A stretch of 37,784 nucleotides of DNA from Thermoplasmata archaeon (GTDB lineage Archaea; Thermoplasmatota; Thermoplasmata; Thermoplasmatales; Thermoplasmataceae), in assembly GCA_021816965.1 (NCBI GenBank), contig JAKAWU010000005.1, positions 520-38,303 on the forward strand. Direction: 5' to 3'. The first letter of the stretch is position 1, and the number at the start of each line of letters is the position of its first letter. The position numbers and the translations under genes were made by a program. The notes under the pieces are model-generated. The model saw only the letters and a program-made list of their open reading frames with translations, had not been told where the DNA came from and did not search any database. Below, piece by piece: positions 1 to 8,316 of the stretch.

Positions 1-150
1 AATCCTCACTGAGGCTGATTCCACATCATCGCACATTCACCTATGCTTCAATGGGAGAATCGGGCTTAAAATTCTTTTTCATGAAAGTATCTAATTCTTT
101 TGGTTTTATCATCCTTTGCAAAGCATGAAATGTAAAAAATAAAAGGGTGT
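1..150. other. Edge region downstream of aceA; possible tiny ORF
   Basis: No secure gene is visible. On the minus strand a 23-codon ORF runs from an ATG at 112 to a stop at 41-43. An AAAGG sequence sits directly before its ATG, too close for a good ribosome site. An AGGTGA then precedes another minus-strand ATG at 34-36, whose frame stays open to the window edge. Either could be the start of a gene lying outside the window, but the reading is too short to recognise anything. Treat as unassigned. Confidence 0.2.
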
Positions 151-1401
151 TCAGAACTGTTCAGACTCTGTAGATTGTGCCATTGCCACAGTGGAACTTT
201 CTGATCCACTTATGATCTGCATCACCTGGTCAAAGTAACCTGTTCCGACGAAACTCTGGTGTTTCAGGGCCCCATAGCCTCTCGGCTCCATTTCCAGTTC
301 CTTCTCCTGCAGCGTAGAATATGCAGCCATCCCATGCTCCCTGTAATTGTCTGCAAGCTCAAACATAGAAAAGTTCAGCGCATGAAATCCTGCAAGCGTG
401 ATAAACTGGAACCTGTATCCCAATTTTCCAAGCTCATCCTGAAACCCCTCAATCTCTTCAGGAGAAAGATGCTTCTTCCAGTTGAATGATGGAGAGCAGT
501 TGTAAGCCAGCAACTTTCCGGGGAATCTCGAATGAACAGACCTTGCAAAATTCCTTGCCTGGTCAATGTCCGGGCTTGAAGTTTCAAACCAGAGCATGTC
601 TGAATAGGGTGCATATGCAAGGCCCCTGCTTATGCATGCTTCCAAGGAACCATCATACTGGTAGAATCCCTCTGCAGTTCTTGAATTTCCTATGAACTCA
701 TGATCCAAAGGATCTATGTCATTGGTGATGAGCTTTGCAGAAAGTGCATCAGTCCTGGCAACTATAACAAGTGGTATACCGAGCACATCTGATGCAAGCC
801 TTGCAGAAACAAGGTTCCTGATGAAGCTTGATACAGGTATGAGGACCTTTCCTCCCAGATGCCCGCATTTCTTTTCAGATGAAAGCTGATCCTCCAGGTG
901 TATGCCTGCAGCACCCGCCTCAATCATGGACTTTGTAAGTTCAAAGACATTCAGTGGCCCCCCAAAACCCGCCTCTGCATCAGCCAATATGGGCACGAAG
1001 CTTTCCTTTTTCACACCGTTCATTGCGCATATGACATCCTCCCTCTGGAAAGCGTTGTTGATCCTCTTTACGAGCATGGGAACGCTGTTGCTCGGATAGA
1101 GGCTCTGATCAGGATATGTATGCCCTGCAAGGTTTGCGTCTGCAGCCACCTGCCACCCGCTCAGGTAAACAGCCTCAAGGCCCGCCCTGACCATCTGCAC
1201 TGCCTGGGTTCCGGTCATGGCCCCAAGTGCTTTGATATAATTCCCTCCATTCATGAGATTCCACAATCTTATGGACATTTTCCTGCTTATGGTGTGCTCA
1301 ACATTCATGCTTCCAGAAATCTTCCTCACATCATCTTCCACGTAGGGCCTCACTATGCCATCCCATCTTCCTTGGGGCAGTGTTTCTCTGTATTCAATCA
1401 C
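151..1401 (-). CDS. aceA: Isocitrate lyase
   Basis: Cleaves isocitrate to glyoxylate and succinate, the first step of the glyoxylate shunt in the cytoplasm. The 416-residue product has the family signature [14 protein letters not shown] with the catalytic cysteine at about residue 179, a metal-binding DAEAGFGGP segment at 141-149, and the conserved stretch [10 protein letters not shown] near 81-90. Length is typical of the compact bacterial/archaeal form. The GTG start overlaps the malate synthase stop (GTGA), and a GGAGG sequence lies about 7 bases upstream, so the two genes form one operon and are probably translationally coupled. Having lyase and synthase together means acetyl-CoA can be used for net carbon gain, for example during growth on acetate, fatty acids or some amino acids. 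Confidence 0.96.
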   Translation of the reverse strand: MIEYRETLPQGRWDGIVRPYVEDDVRKISGSMNVEHTISRKMSIRLWNLMNGGNYIKALGAMTGTQAVQMVRAGLEAVYLSGWQVAADANLAGHTYPDQSLYPSNSVPMLVKRINNAFQREDVICAMNGVKKESFVPILADAEAGFGGPLNVFELTKSMIEAGAAGIHLEDQLSSEKKCGHLGGKVLIPVSSFIRNLVSARLASDVLGIPLVIVARTDALSAKLITNDIDPLDHEFIGNSRTAEGFYQYDGSLEACISRGLAYAPYSDMLWFETSSPDIDQARNFARSVHSRFPGKLLAYNCSPSFNWKKHLSPEEIEGFQDELGKLGYRFQFITLAGFHALNFSMFELADNYREHGMAAYSTLQEKELEMEPRGYGALKHQSFVGTGYFDQVMQIISGSESSTVAMAQSTESEQF

Positions 1402-2993
1402 AGGAAACCCTCCTTTTTCAGTATTTCCTCATAAGCAGGAATGGTCAGGAATTCCACGAATTTCTCCCCGAGGACAAGTTCCATAAAAATACTCACTGCT
1501 GCATCCAGATCAGGATTTTTTTCAAGCTTTCCCGCCTCTTCGTAGATGACTTTCTTCACAAAATCCTGGTTGATTTTGATTCCAGACTCAGTGGTTTCAC
1601 CATGCCTGATCCACTGCCAGAGCTGTGCCCTGCAAATTTCAGAAGTTGCAGCATCTTCCATGAGGTTGTAAAGCGGAACAGCACCCTTTCCTCCTATCCA
1701 GGCCTCAAGGTATCTTATTCCAACCCTTACATTGGCCCTCACACCATTCTCCGTGATCCTTCCTTTAACCGGTGCAATTAGATCATCCCTTGAGATGGAA
1801 GTGTTCTTCTTCAGGGAGATCTGGTTTCCTGTTTTCATATGAATATGGAAAGCTTCTCTTGCTACAGGAACAAGTCCAGGATGTGCAACCCATGTCCCGT
1901 CATGCCCGTTCTTCACTTCCCTCTCCTTATCCTCCCTTACCCTGCCCATGGCAATCCTGTTCTCCTCTTCATTTCCTTTCACAGGTATGTATGCGGACAT
2001 TCCACCCATGGCATGAACACCCCTCCTGTGGCATGTGCTGATCAGGAGGTTTGAGTAAGCAAGGAGGAACCCCCTGTCCATTGTAACTTCCGACCTGTCG
2101 GGAAGAACAAAATTCCCGTTTGATCCAAGTTTCTTGATGTAGCTGAAAATATAGTCCCATCTTCCACAGTTCAGGCCCAGAGAATGCTCCCTTGCCTCAT
2201 ACAGTATCTCATCCATCTGGAAAGCTGCAGGAAGAGTCTCAATGAGGAAAGTGGCCTTAATGGTTCCGGGGCTGATCCCCATGTATTTTTCAGAGAAGGA
2301 GAATATACTGTTCCAGAGCCTTGCCTCCAGGTAACTTTCTGTTTTTGGTATGTAAAATGCAGGAATGAGGGATTGTAAAATCATTTCCATTGCATTGTTG
2401 AAGAGAAAAACGCCAAAATCAAAGAATGCTCCGGGCAACGGAACACCATCCACCTTCACATGGAACTCATCAAGGTGCAGCCCCCTTGGCCTGACGAAGA
2501 GTATGGCAGTTTTTTCATTCATGCTGTATGCCTTCCCTTCATCGGAGGTGTATGATAGTTTTTTCCTCACAGCTTTGTAGAGATTCTCCTGTCCTTTCAA
2601 AAGAAGTTCCCAGTATGGCGACTGTGCATCCTCAAAATCAGACATGTAAACGTTGGCCCCTGAATTGAATGCATTTATCACCATCTTTGCATCTGAGGAC
2701 GGGCCTGTTATCTCAACACTTCTGTCATCAAGGTATGCTGGAAAAGGACTTGCCTTCCAGTCACTCTCCCTTATGGATGCAGTTTCTTCAAGGAAATCTG
2801 GCAGAATGCCTTGATCAAGCTTTTCCTGCTCCTTCTTTCTCTGAATGAGAAGCTTATTCCTCTCCTCCGTGAAATTTCTGGAGAGTTCTGATAGAAAAGC
2901 AAGGCATTCCTTACTCAGAAGAATATCTTTGAAGACGTTGGTGCTTGGGGCCACCTGTATATCCGAATTCAATTTCTGATCTGCCATTAGCAT
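1398..2993 (-). CDS. aceB: Malate synthase (A-type)
   Basis: Condenses glyoxylate with acetyl-CoA to malate, completing the glyoxylate shunt. The product is about 531 residues, the size of A-type malate synthases. The family signature [16 protein letters not shown] is intact, preceded by the [15 protein letters not shown] segment. The conserved C-terminal [16 protein letters not shown] region is also present. Possible starts are TTG 2996, ATG 2993 and ATG 2987. ATG 2993 is preferred because a TATA-like TTAAATATA (minus strand, 3013-3021) lies 20-28 bases ahead, as expected for a leaderless mRNA. No ribosome-binding site is seen. First gene of the aceB-aceA operon and divergent from a DNA-binding regulator, which may control it. 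Confidence 0.96.
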   Translation of the reverse strand: MLMADQKLNSDIQVAPSTNVFKDILLSKECLAFLSELSRNFTEERNKLLIQRKKEQEKLDQGILPDFLEETASIRESDWKASPFPAYLDDRSVEITGPSSDAKMVINAFNSGANVYMSDFEDAQSPYWELLLKGQENLYKAVRKKLSYTSDEGKAYSMNEKTAILFVRPRGLHLDEFHVKVDGVPLPGAFFDFGVFLFNNAMEMILQSLIPAFYIPKTESYLEARLWNSIFSFSEKYMGISPGTIKATFLIETLPAAFQMDEILYEAREHSLGLNCGRWDYIFSYIKKLGSNGNFVLPDRSEVTMDRGFLLAYSNLLISTCHRRGVHAMGGMSAYIPVKGNEEENRIAMGRVREDKEREVKNGHDGTWVAHPGLVPVAREAFHIHMKTGNQISLKKNTSISRDDLIAPVKGRITENGVRANVRVGIRYLEAWIGGKGAVPLYNLMEDAATSEICRAQLWQWIRHGETTESGIKINQDFVKKVIYEEAGKLEKNPDLDAAVSIFMELVLGEKFVEFLTIPAYEEILKKEGFL

Positions 2994-3100
2994 CAAATAT
3001 ACATACGGTACGTATATTTAATTATATCTATGTGAATAAAAATACAAATGTACATAGATAATAATAAATATGTATTTTACATATTATAGATGAAACTGGT
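2994..3100. promoter_or_regulatory. Divergent promoter region with three inverted repeats
   Basis: This 107-base AT-rich gap separates aceB (minus) from the AbrB-PhoU gene (plus). Three palindromes are visible. The first, at 2998-3016, is a 19-base near-perfect palindrome (TATACATACGGTACGTATA, one mismatched pair). It abuts and partly overlaps the aceB TATA element, between it and the start codon. The second has perfect 9-base arms, TATCTATGT at 3025-3033 and ACATAGATA at 3052-3060. The third has perfect 7-base arms, ATATGTA at 3068-3074 and TACATAT at 3078-3084, 17-33 bases before the plus-strand start. All share a TACATA or close variant core, as expected for repeated binding sites of one dimeric regulator. 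Which protein binds is inferred, not shown. Confidence 0.7.
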
Positions 3101-4099
3101 ATGAAAGATGTAAGGAAGTTGCAGATAACTGCCAATGGAACATACATTGTCACAATTCCCAAGGCATGGGTGGACAGCCTTGGTCTTACTAAAGGCGATC
3201 CACTTAGTCTTTCCTTGCAGGGAAATGAAATATCCATAACTCCAGTCCTTCGGAAACAGCAGAGCATAGAGTCGAGATCAATTTCAGTGGAAGATTTCAC
3301 TGATGCAAGGCTTCTGGAAATGTGCATAACCTCCTCATATGTTGTGGGGAATGACATAATGGAGGTAAAATCAGGGAAGGAATCCGGGCATGAATGGAAA
3401 TCATGGGTCAGGGAATCACTGGATGGCCTTCTCGGGGTTGAGATATCCGAGGAGTATTCCACAAGGATCATGCTTCAGAATCTCATAGATCCTTACAAGT
3501 TCGATCTTGTGGGAGAGTTATCCAAATTCATGAATAATTCCATGGCGGTTCTGTTGGATTCAATTCACGCATCCGGAGATCTTCGTGAAGATCTTGCCAG
3601 TGATGCATTCAGGAGGGGAAAGGAACTGATCAAGTCTTACAGGTTCCTCATGAGGCTCGCGTCTCTTGCATCAAGATCTATTGAACTAAGGGAAAAATAT
3701 GGATTCAAAACCATCCAGAAACTTATGATATCTGTCATAGCCATAAGGGAGATGGGAAGGATATCTTACTATTCAATGAGGACTGCACAGCATGTCACGG
3801 AGATTGGCAACGTTCTGAGCCCTGAGTTTACAGGCCTTCTGGAAAGCATGGCTTCCCACACAGTTGAGATGTCTTTGAAAGCATTTGATTCCCTGAAAGG
3901 AAACGACATCAAGAAAGCATCAGAGGTGCTGGAAATGATGAAAAAAGTCAGGAAGATTTTCGCCCAGATTCATGAGATGGAGAATGACCTTCCAGCACAG
4001 GACAGGTTACCCATGACTCTAATCATAAGGGGGATCAGGGCCATAGCAGGTTACGCGGTGGCCCTTGCTGATGATTCGGTTCTGAACATATATGCATGA
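3101..4099 (+). CDS. AbrB-type DNA-binding protein with PhoU-like domain
   Basis: Residues 1-45 form a SpoVT/AbrB-like swapped-hairpin domain (KLQITANGTYIVTIPKAW then GLTKGDPLSL), a known DNA-binding fold. The remaining 285 residues are mostly helical and rich in charged residues, as in the PhoU helical bundle, with two repeats at roughly 110-215 and 220-320. Archaeal proteins with this layout are usually annotated as phosphate-uptake regulators. No phosphate transporter (pstSCAB) is adjacent, and the gene is divergent from the glyoxylate operon with palindromes between them, so a role in controlling carbon metabolism is possible. The ATG at 3101 is chosen because it begins just before the domain. 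A promoter palindrome close to its own start suggests autoregulation. Family call is firm; the target is inference. Confidence 0.82.
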   Translation: MKDVRKLQITANGTYIVTIPKAWVDSLGLTKGDPLSLSLQGNEISITPVLRKQQSIESRSISVEDFTDARLLEMCITSSYVVGNDIMEVKSGKESGHEWKSWVRESLDGLLGVEISEEYSTRIMLQNLIDPYKFDLVGELSKFMNNSMAVLLDSIHASGDLREDLASDAFRRGKELIKSYRFLMRLASLASRSIELREKYGFKTIQKLMISVIAIREMGRISYYSMRTAQHVTEIGNVLSPEFTGLLESMASHTVEMSLKAFDSLKGNDIKKASEVLEMMKKVRKIFAQIHEMENDLPAQDRLPMTLIIRGIRAIAGYAVALADDSVLNIYA

Positions 4100-4336
4100 G
4101 TTAAAGCAGTATTCCCTTTTCCATCCACTCCTGAAAAGTTCAGGATCAGGGAATATGTATTTCCATGCTGATCAAAACTCGGTTTTCCTGCCATTATACT
4201 CATTAAAAATATTGAAAAATGATGCTGAGGATTTTACCTGTTGTACCTGATTTCTTTACCTATATTATAGGAATAAACATGGCTGGTTCCGGACGTGAAA
4301 AGTTTATATTTTTTCAGATAATGTACTCAAGGTATT

Positions 4337-4669
4337 ATGAATTCAAGGCAGAGAATTCGCATCACGGTTTTCAGGGCGAACAGCCCGGATGAGGAGGAAA
4401 AATGGACCGTAAGACAGAGATTTCAAATCACATCTGTCAGGAACAGGTACACTGTTAAGAATGCGCTGGTTGGCTGGCTCATAATTTTCACTATGTTTGG
4501 CCCCTTAGAATATTACCTTTACAACTTTGCGGGATACAGTCTCTATTATGCACTCTTCCAGGGTATTCTTGTGGCATCGCTTTCCCCGTCAATTTTAATC
4601 ATTTATCAAAGGTTCAGGGGATCGAATGTAAAAGCAAGTTCTCCAATGGATATTTCCGTTGAGAAATAA
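4337..4669 (+). CDS. Small two-helix membrane protein, unknown function
   Basis: A 110-residue protein I do not recognise. Residues 1-40 are charged and probably cytoplasmic. Two hydrophobic segments follow, at about 44-66 (VGWLIIFTMFGPLEYYLYNF) and 70-92 (YALFQGILVASLSPSILIIY), then a short polar tail. A clear TATA element (AGTTTATATTTTTT, about 4301-4314) lies about 25 bases before the ATG, which supports a real leaderless gene. It stands alone between the AbrB-PhoU gene and hutH on the same strand with over 200 bases on each side. No motif gives a function. Confidence 0.6.
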   Translation: MNSRQRIRITVFRANSPDEEEKWTVRQRFQITSVRNRYTVKNALVGWLIIFTMFGPLEYYLYNFAGYSLYYALFQGILVASLSPSILIIYQRFRGSNVKASSPMDISVEK

Positions 4670-4844
4670 CATCATCTCCTATTTCAAGCATAGTTCGCTC
4701 TTCTTTCGATAAATTGCATGTCGCTGCATACTATCTTATAACTTATCCAAAGTATTCCTCTTGAAACACTCTTAGCAGGAAAGCCGCTGAACCTGCGATA
4801 AGGAAGAATTTCATCTGTCTCATTTCATATGAAATGGCATGATA

Positions 4845-4862
4845 AGCAAATATAATTTAAGC
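4845..4862 (+). promoter_or_regulatory. Putative promoter of hutH
   Basis: The AT-rich stretch AAATATAATTTAAGC sits about 20-33 bases before the hutH ATG, the expected distance for a TATA box with a start site close to the ATG. A GAGG also lies just before the ATG. The rest of the 210-base gap (4670-4879) shows no gene, tRNA or strong repeat. Confidence 0.45.
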
Positions 4863-4879
4863 ATTCGGCATTCAGAGGC

Positions 4880-6388
4880 ATGATCATTGACGGTGAGAGT
4901 CTCGATCTTGACTCTGTCTACAGGGTCTGTTTTCTCGGGGAAAAAGTTGAAATTTCAAATGAGGCAGAGAGGAGAATCAGGGAAGGAAGAGAATCGCTCC
5001 TGAAAATAATTGAAGATGGAAGGACTGTATATGGAGTTAATACAGGTTACGGCAGCCTGCTTAATGTGAAGATCAGCAGGGAAGATTCAGAAAAACTGCA
5101 GCTCAACCTCATAAGGAGCCATTCCAGCGGTTCAGGAAAACCTCTGTCTGTAGAAAAGGTCAGGGCCATGATGCTTGTTAGGGCAAACAGCCTCTGCAGG
5201 GGGTATTCCGGCATATCCACAGATCTTGTAAACAAGATACTTGAAATTCTGAACAGCGGGGCATATCCCTTTGTTCCAGAATATGGCTCAGTGGGGGCCA
5301 GCGGAGACCTTGCGCCACTTGCCCATCTCTGCCTTGCCCTCATTGGAGAAGGGGAGATGATGGTGGATGGCGCGAGAGCAGAAGCATCAACTGTGCTTGG
5401 GAGACTTGGGATAAAGCCATACAGGCTGAGGGAGAAGGAGGCAATCTCATTCATCAATGGAACATCTGCAATCACCGGCATAGGATCAATAGAACTCATA
5501 CGGGCGAAGATGAACCTGTCGCTTGCAGCACTTTCATTCATCCCGGTAATGGAGGCGTTGAAAGGAACATCAAAGGCATTCTCACCATGGGCCCTTGAAA
5601 CAAGAAAACAGAAGGGCCAGATTAAAGTTGGGAGATTGCTGTATGAGGTGCTTCAGGGGAGCCAGAGGATCATAGAACAGGACAGGATCAAGGTTCAGGA
5701 TGCATACACCCTGAGATGCACTCCACAGGTATATGGTGCTGTTCAGGACACCATCAGGTATGTTGAATCTGTTATGGTATCTGAAATGAATTCCACAACA
5801 GACAATCCTCTCATCAAAGGGGAGGAATACATATCATGTGGAAATTTCCATGGAGAGCCTGTTGCACTTGTTTCTGATTTCCTCGCAATCGCCCTTACTG
5901 ATCTTGGAAATATGATAGAAAGAAGGCTTGCAAGGATCACCGACTCATCACTGAGTGGCCTCGATCCGTTTCTTGTAAAGAACAGCGGACTCAATTCAGG
6001 CTTCATGATAGGACAGTATTCAGCTGCTGCACTTTGCAACAGGAACAAGATACTGGCATATCCGGGTTCAGCAGATTCAATTCCAACCTGTGCAAACCAG
6101 GAGGATCATGTGAGCATGGGAGCGAATTCAGCGCTGAAGCTTGAGGAGATTAACACAAACATAAGACGAATCATAGCAACGGAAATGGTCATGGGGGCCC
6201 AGGCAATGGACCTATCACCTGATGGGTACTCAGCCCTTTCAGTCGAACTTCATGATATCATAAGGAAGCATATTGAATATCTTCATGAGGACAGGCCTGT
6301 ATACCGGGACTTTGAAAAAATGGAGATGCTGATGGAATCTGAAGAGTTCAGATCCATGCTGGAAAAAATTGAAGGAATATGGCATTGA
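4880..6388 (+). CDS. hutH: Histidine ammonia-lyase
   Basis: Removes ammonia from L-histidine to give urocanate, the first step of histidine breakdown. The 502-residue product has the Ala-Ser-Gly triad at 140-142 (GASGDLAPLAHL), which cyclises autocatalytically into the MIO electrophile. It also has the catalytic tyrosine in YGVNTGYGSL at 51-60 and the conserved GNFHGEPVAL and NQEDHVSMGANSA segments. Length matches bacterial HutH. Phenylalanine ammonia-lyases share the fold, but the overall pattern fits HutH. No hutU, hutI or formimidoyl-glutamate gene lies within the window, so the rest of the pathway must be elsewhere or absent. It converges on the methyltransferase gene with only 8 bases between stops. 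Confidence 0.94.
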   Translation: MIIDGESLDLDSVYRVCFLGEKVEISNEAERRIREGRESLLKIIEDGRTVYGVNTGYGSLLNVKISREDSEKLQLNLIRSHSSGSGKPLSVEKVRAMMLVRANSLCRGYSGISTDLVNKILEILNSGAYPFVPEYGSVGASGDLAPLAHLCLALIGEGEMMVDGARAEASTVLGRLGIKPYRLREKEAISFINGTSAITGIGSIELIRAKMNLSLAALSFIPVMEALKGTSKAFSPWALETRKQKGQIKVGRLLYEVLQGSQRIIEQDRIKVQDAYTLRCTPQVYGAVQDTIRYVESVMVSEMNSTTDNPLIKGEEYISCGNFHGEPVALVSDFLAIALTDLGNMIERRLARITDSSLSGLDPFLVKNSGLNSGFMIGQYSAAALCNRNKILAYPGSADSIPTCANQEDHVSMGANSALKLEEINTNIRRIIATEMVMGAQAMDLSPDGYSALSVELHDIIRKHIEYLHEDRPVYRDFEKMEMLMESEEFRSMLEKIEGIWH

Positions 6389-6396
6389 GCATGAAA

Positions 6397-7155
6397 TCAT
6401 GATTTTATTGCCACAATTATGATTCTTTTCTTTTCAAAACTCATTTTCTCCCTGTCCAGTCCTGCATTGTTTAGATCAATGTCACTTTCGCCTGCAATCA
6501 GCTTCATTGCTTCAAGATCTTCCTTCCCTCCGATCTTCACTGGATAAAGCCATTTTTCATAAGTATAGGGTTCAGCCATTATGATCTCCCTGAATATTTT
6601 AAATCCGTTGTCAGCAAGGAACTCCTTCCACTGAGAAGCAGTGGGTGCATAGAAATGGCTGGGATCTCTTATAATTTCAAGTCTGTTCCTGATATCCTTC
6701 CTGTCTTCTTCATTTCTAATCATGTCCACTATGCCTATTTTTCCACCCTTCTTCAGTATCCTGTTTGCTTCCTTAAGGAATCGATTCTTATCATGAAAAT
6801 GATGTGCAGCTCTTCTGCATGTTACCATATCAACGCTCTCATCTTTCAGTGGCGTAGTTTCAACACTGGATTCAACAAATTCTACATTTTTGAGATTATT
6901 TTCCAATGCAAGTTTTTCAGCCTTTTCCAGCATATGCCTTGTTCCATCGATTGCATACACCTTGTTGCATCTTTTTGCGAATTCAATTGCTGTAAACCCT
7001 GTTCCGGTGGCCATGTCAGCACATTTCTGATCCATTTCCGGTTTCATCAGTTCCACAAACTGGAAAAGGTCATCCCCCTTTGCATGGGAAGAACTTTTGG
7101 CATATTCATCTGCATGGGCCCCAAAAAATTCCTTATAGAGTTCATCTTTTTTCAT
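6397..7155 (-). CDS. Class I SAM-dependent methyltransferase
   Basis: A 252-residue methyltransferase of the UbiE/Methyltransf_11 type. The SAM-binding glycine motif is DMATGTGFTAIEFA (about 47-60), followed by an acidic strand end (KVYAIDGT), VDMVTCRRAAHHFHD, and LKEANRILKKGGKIGIVDM, the usual post-motif II/III strand. The substrate cannot be read from sequence; small-molecule methyltransferases with this pattern include quinone and arsenite enzymes, but the arsenite-specific cysteines are not evident. It is transcribed alone. A TATA-like TTTTATATAAAC lies at about 7203-7214 on the minus strand, implying a leader of roughly 20-30 bases. It meets hutH tail to tail. Confidence 0.85.
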   Translation of the reverse strand: MKKDELYKEFFGAHADEYAKSSSHAKGDDLFQFVELMKPEMDQKCADMATGTGFTAIEFAKRCNKVYAIDGTRHMLEKAEKLALENNLKNVEFVESSVETTPLKDESVDMVTCRRAAHHFHDKNRFLKEANRILKKGGKIGIVDMIRNEEDRKDIRNRLEIIRDPSHFYAPTASQWKEFLADNGFKIFREIIMAEPYTYEKWLYPVKIGGKEDLEAMKLIAGESDIDLNNAGLDREKMSFEKKRIIIVAIKS

Positions 7156-7416
7156 GCAGGGAAATGCTACAAAAATACTTACGAATTTTTGATCTCCAGC
7201 AACGTTTATATAAAATAATTAACGCTTCCAATTCTATGTCATTTTGAAATTGTCCCTGTCTTCCAATTTCAACCATCCATCCTGCGATCCACGAAAACTC
7301 TTTCCATGCATCTTTGCAGTGTTCAGTTCACTGCAAAAAGTCTCTCTTATGATTATATTTTGTTACTCGTTATTTAATTACAGTCAGGTTTCAAGTTCAG
7401 GAAAATACCAATCCTT

Positions 7417-7971
7417 TCATGATTTGATGGGCACAACAATCCACATGTTTTCAGGTATTCCTATAACCGGACTTGTTTCAGTCTCATAGAGCATCCCCTC
7501 TCCAAGTTCCAAATGAACGTCAACAAAGAAACCTGTTATCCCAAACCCTCGATAGAACTTGCCATCTCCCGCACCTCCTTTTGAAAGCACTATGGCCCCA
7601 GCAGAATTTCCGATTATGACGCCCTTGAAATCCCGCAATTTATTCTGTATGGACTTTAAATTCATCTCTTGGTACAATATTCCAGGGTCCCCTCCTGGGA
7701 GATAGATCACATCTACTGAGGAGAATTTCTTCTCCGACTGTTCGTAAGTATCTTCTCTTTTCAGAAAATATACTGATTTAAACCCACAATCTGAGAAGTA
7801 GTCAAACAATATATGTGCGTATTCCATTTCTTTTTCTGCAGATTCCTGAGTCCACGGAATTACCAGTATTCCCTTTGTTGAAGACAGTTCAGCAACTGCA
7901 AGAAAAAGTGATTCGTTGGTCCGGTTCCTGACATCCTCTCCTCCCTGTAAAATGATCGTCTGTGAACTCAT
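7417..7971 (-). CDS. Peptidase S51 family protein (dipeptidase E/cyanophycinase-like)
   Basis: A 184-residue protein with the S51 layout: an N-terminal LQGGEDV turn, the strand-turn motif VIYLPGGDPGILY at about 88-100, and the nucleophile elbow IIGNSAGAIVLS with Ser at 123. A candidate catalytic histidine is in DVHLELG (about 153). S51 enzymes cleave Asp-containing dipeptides or cyanophycin in a Ser-His-Asp/Glu arrangement. It is shorter than the E. coli PepE type (about 229 residues) and ends soon after an IGIPEN segment, so the C-terminal strand and helix look trimmed. Other archaeal members are also short. The substrate is unknown. Single gene, minus strand, with AT-rich promoter sequence just upstream. 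Confidence 0.75.
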   Translation of the reverse strand: MSSQTIILQGGEDVRNRTNESLFLAVAELSSTKGILVIPWTQESAEKEMEYAHILFDYFSDCGFKSVYFLKREDTYEQSEKKFSSVDVIYLPGGDPGILYQEMNLKSIQNKLRDFKGVIIGNSAGAIVLSKGGAGDGKFYRGFGITGFFVDVHLELGEGMLYETETSPVIGIPENMWIVVPIKS

Positions 7972-8040
7972 AATATGTTAAGGAGCTGAAATACTAAAAG
8001 AATTCGTATCTTTCGCAGTCTTAAGCCTTTACTATTTGGA

Positions 8041-8148
8041 GCGGAAATTTCTCTCTCTCAACACACGGCTCTGTCCGTCGGCAGGCAGAAATGAGAGAGA
8101 TTGGATAATATATGGCTTAATACGTGCCTTCCGCCCAGGAATTTCCGC
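8041..8148. repeat. Nested inverted repeats, possible structured RNA or terminator
   Basis: Two inverted repeats are nested. The outer pair is GCGGAAATT (8041-8049) with AATTTCCGC (8140-8148). The inner pair is TCTCTCTCA (8052-8060) with TGAGAGAGA (8092-8100). Inside the inner loop a third short pair occurs, ACGG (8065-8068) with CCGT (8075-8078). All arms are exact. This lies in the 345-base stretch 7972-8316 that has no secure gene. It may be a folded RNA, a transcription stop region between minus-strand genes, or an insertion remnant. Confidence 0.5.
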
Positions 8149-8314
8149 GTGTAGAGTCGATCCATCGGAAATGGGTGTTCCTTTCATGAAGGTATCTCTC
8201 CACGATCTCATCTAAACAGTTGTGCATGCATTGAAGGAACTGCGTATTGATCTTAGCAATCTCATCAATGTTTGTTTTTCTTCCTCTGTTTTTTATGAAA
8301 AAAGTGGTAACCAA
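8117..8314 (-). CDS. Short ORF of uncertain status
   Basis: A 65-codon ORF with a TTG start two bases after the stop of the large surface protein gene on the same strand. The first ATG is only at residue 30. The product is polar (DEIAKINTQF, CMHNCLDEIVERYLHERN) and matches nothing I recognise. No ribosome-binding site is seen. Its 3' end runs into the nested inverted-repeat structure. It could be a small downstream gene, a relic of a mobile element, or chance. I list it mainly to document the stretch. Confidence 0.25.
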   Translation of the reverse strand: MVTTFFIKNRGRKTNIDEIAKINTQFLQCMHNCLDEIVERYLHERNTHFRWIDSTRGNSWAEGTY

Positions 8315-8316
8315 AT

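Noticed and set aside
898-1434. Long plus-strand open frame opposite isocitrate lyase
   Set aside because: It lies antisense to a gene with a complete, recognised family pattern and has no recognisable motif.
7244-7489. 81-codon plus-strand ORF
   Set aside because: Its 3' third overlaps the S51 gene on the other strand, and the hydrophobic, Ser/Phe-rich text has no motif or promoter.
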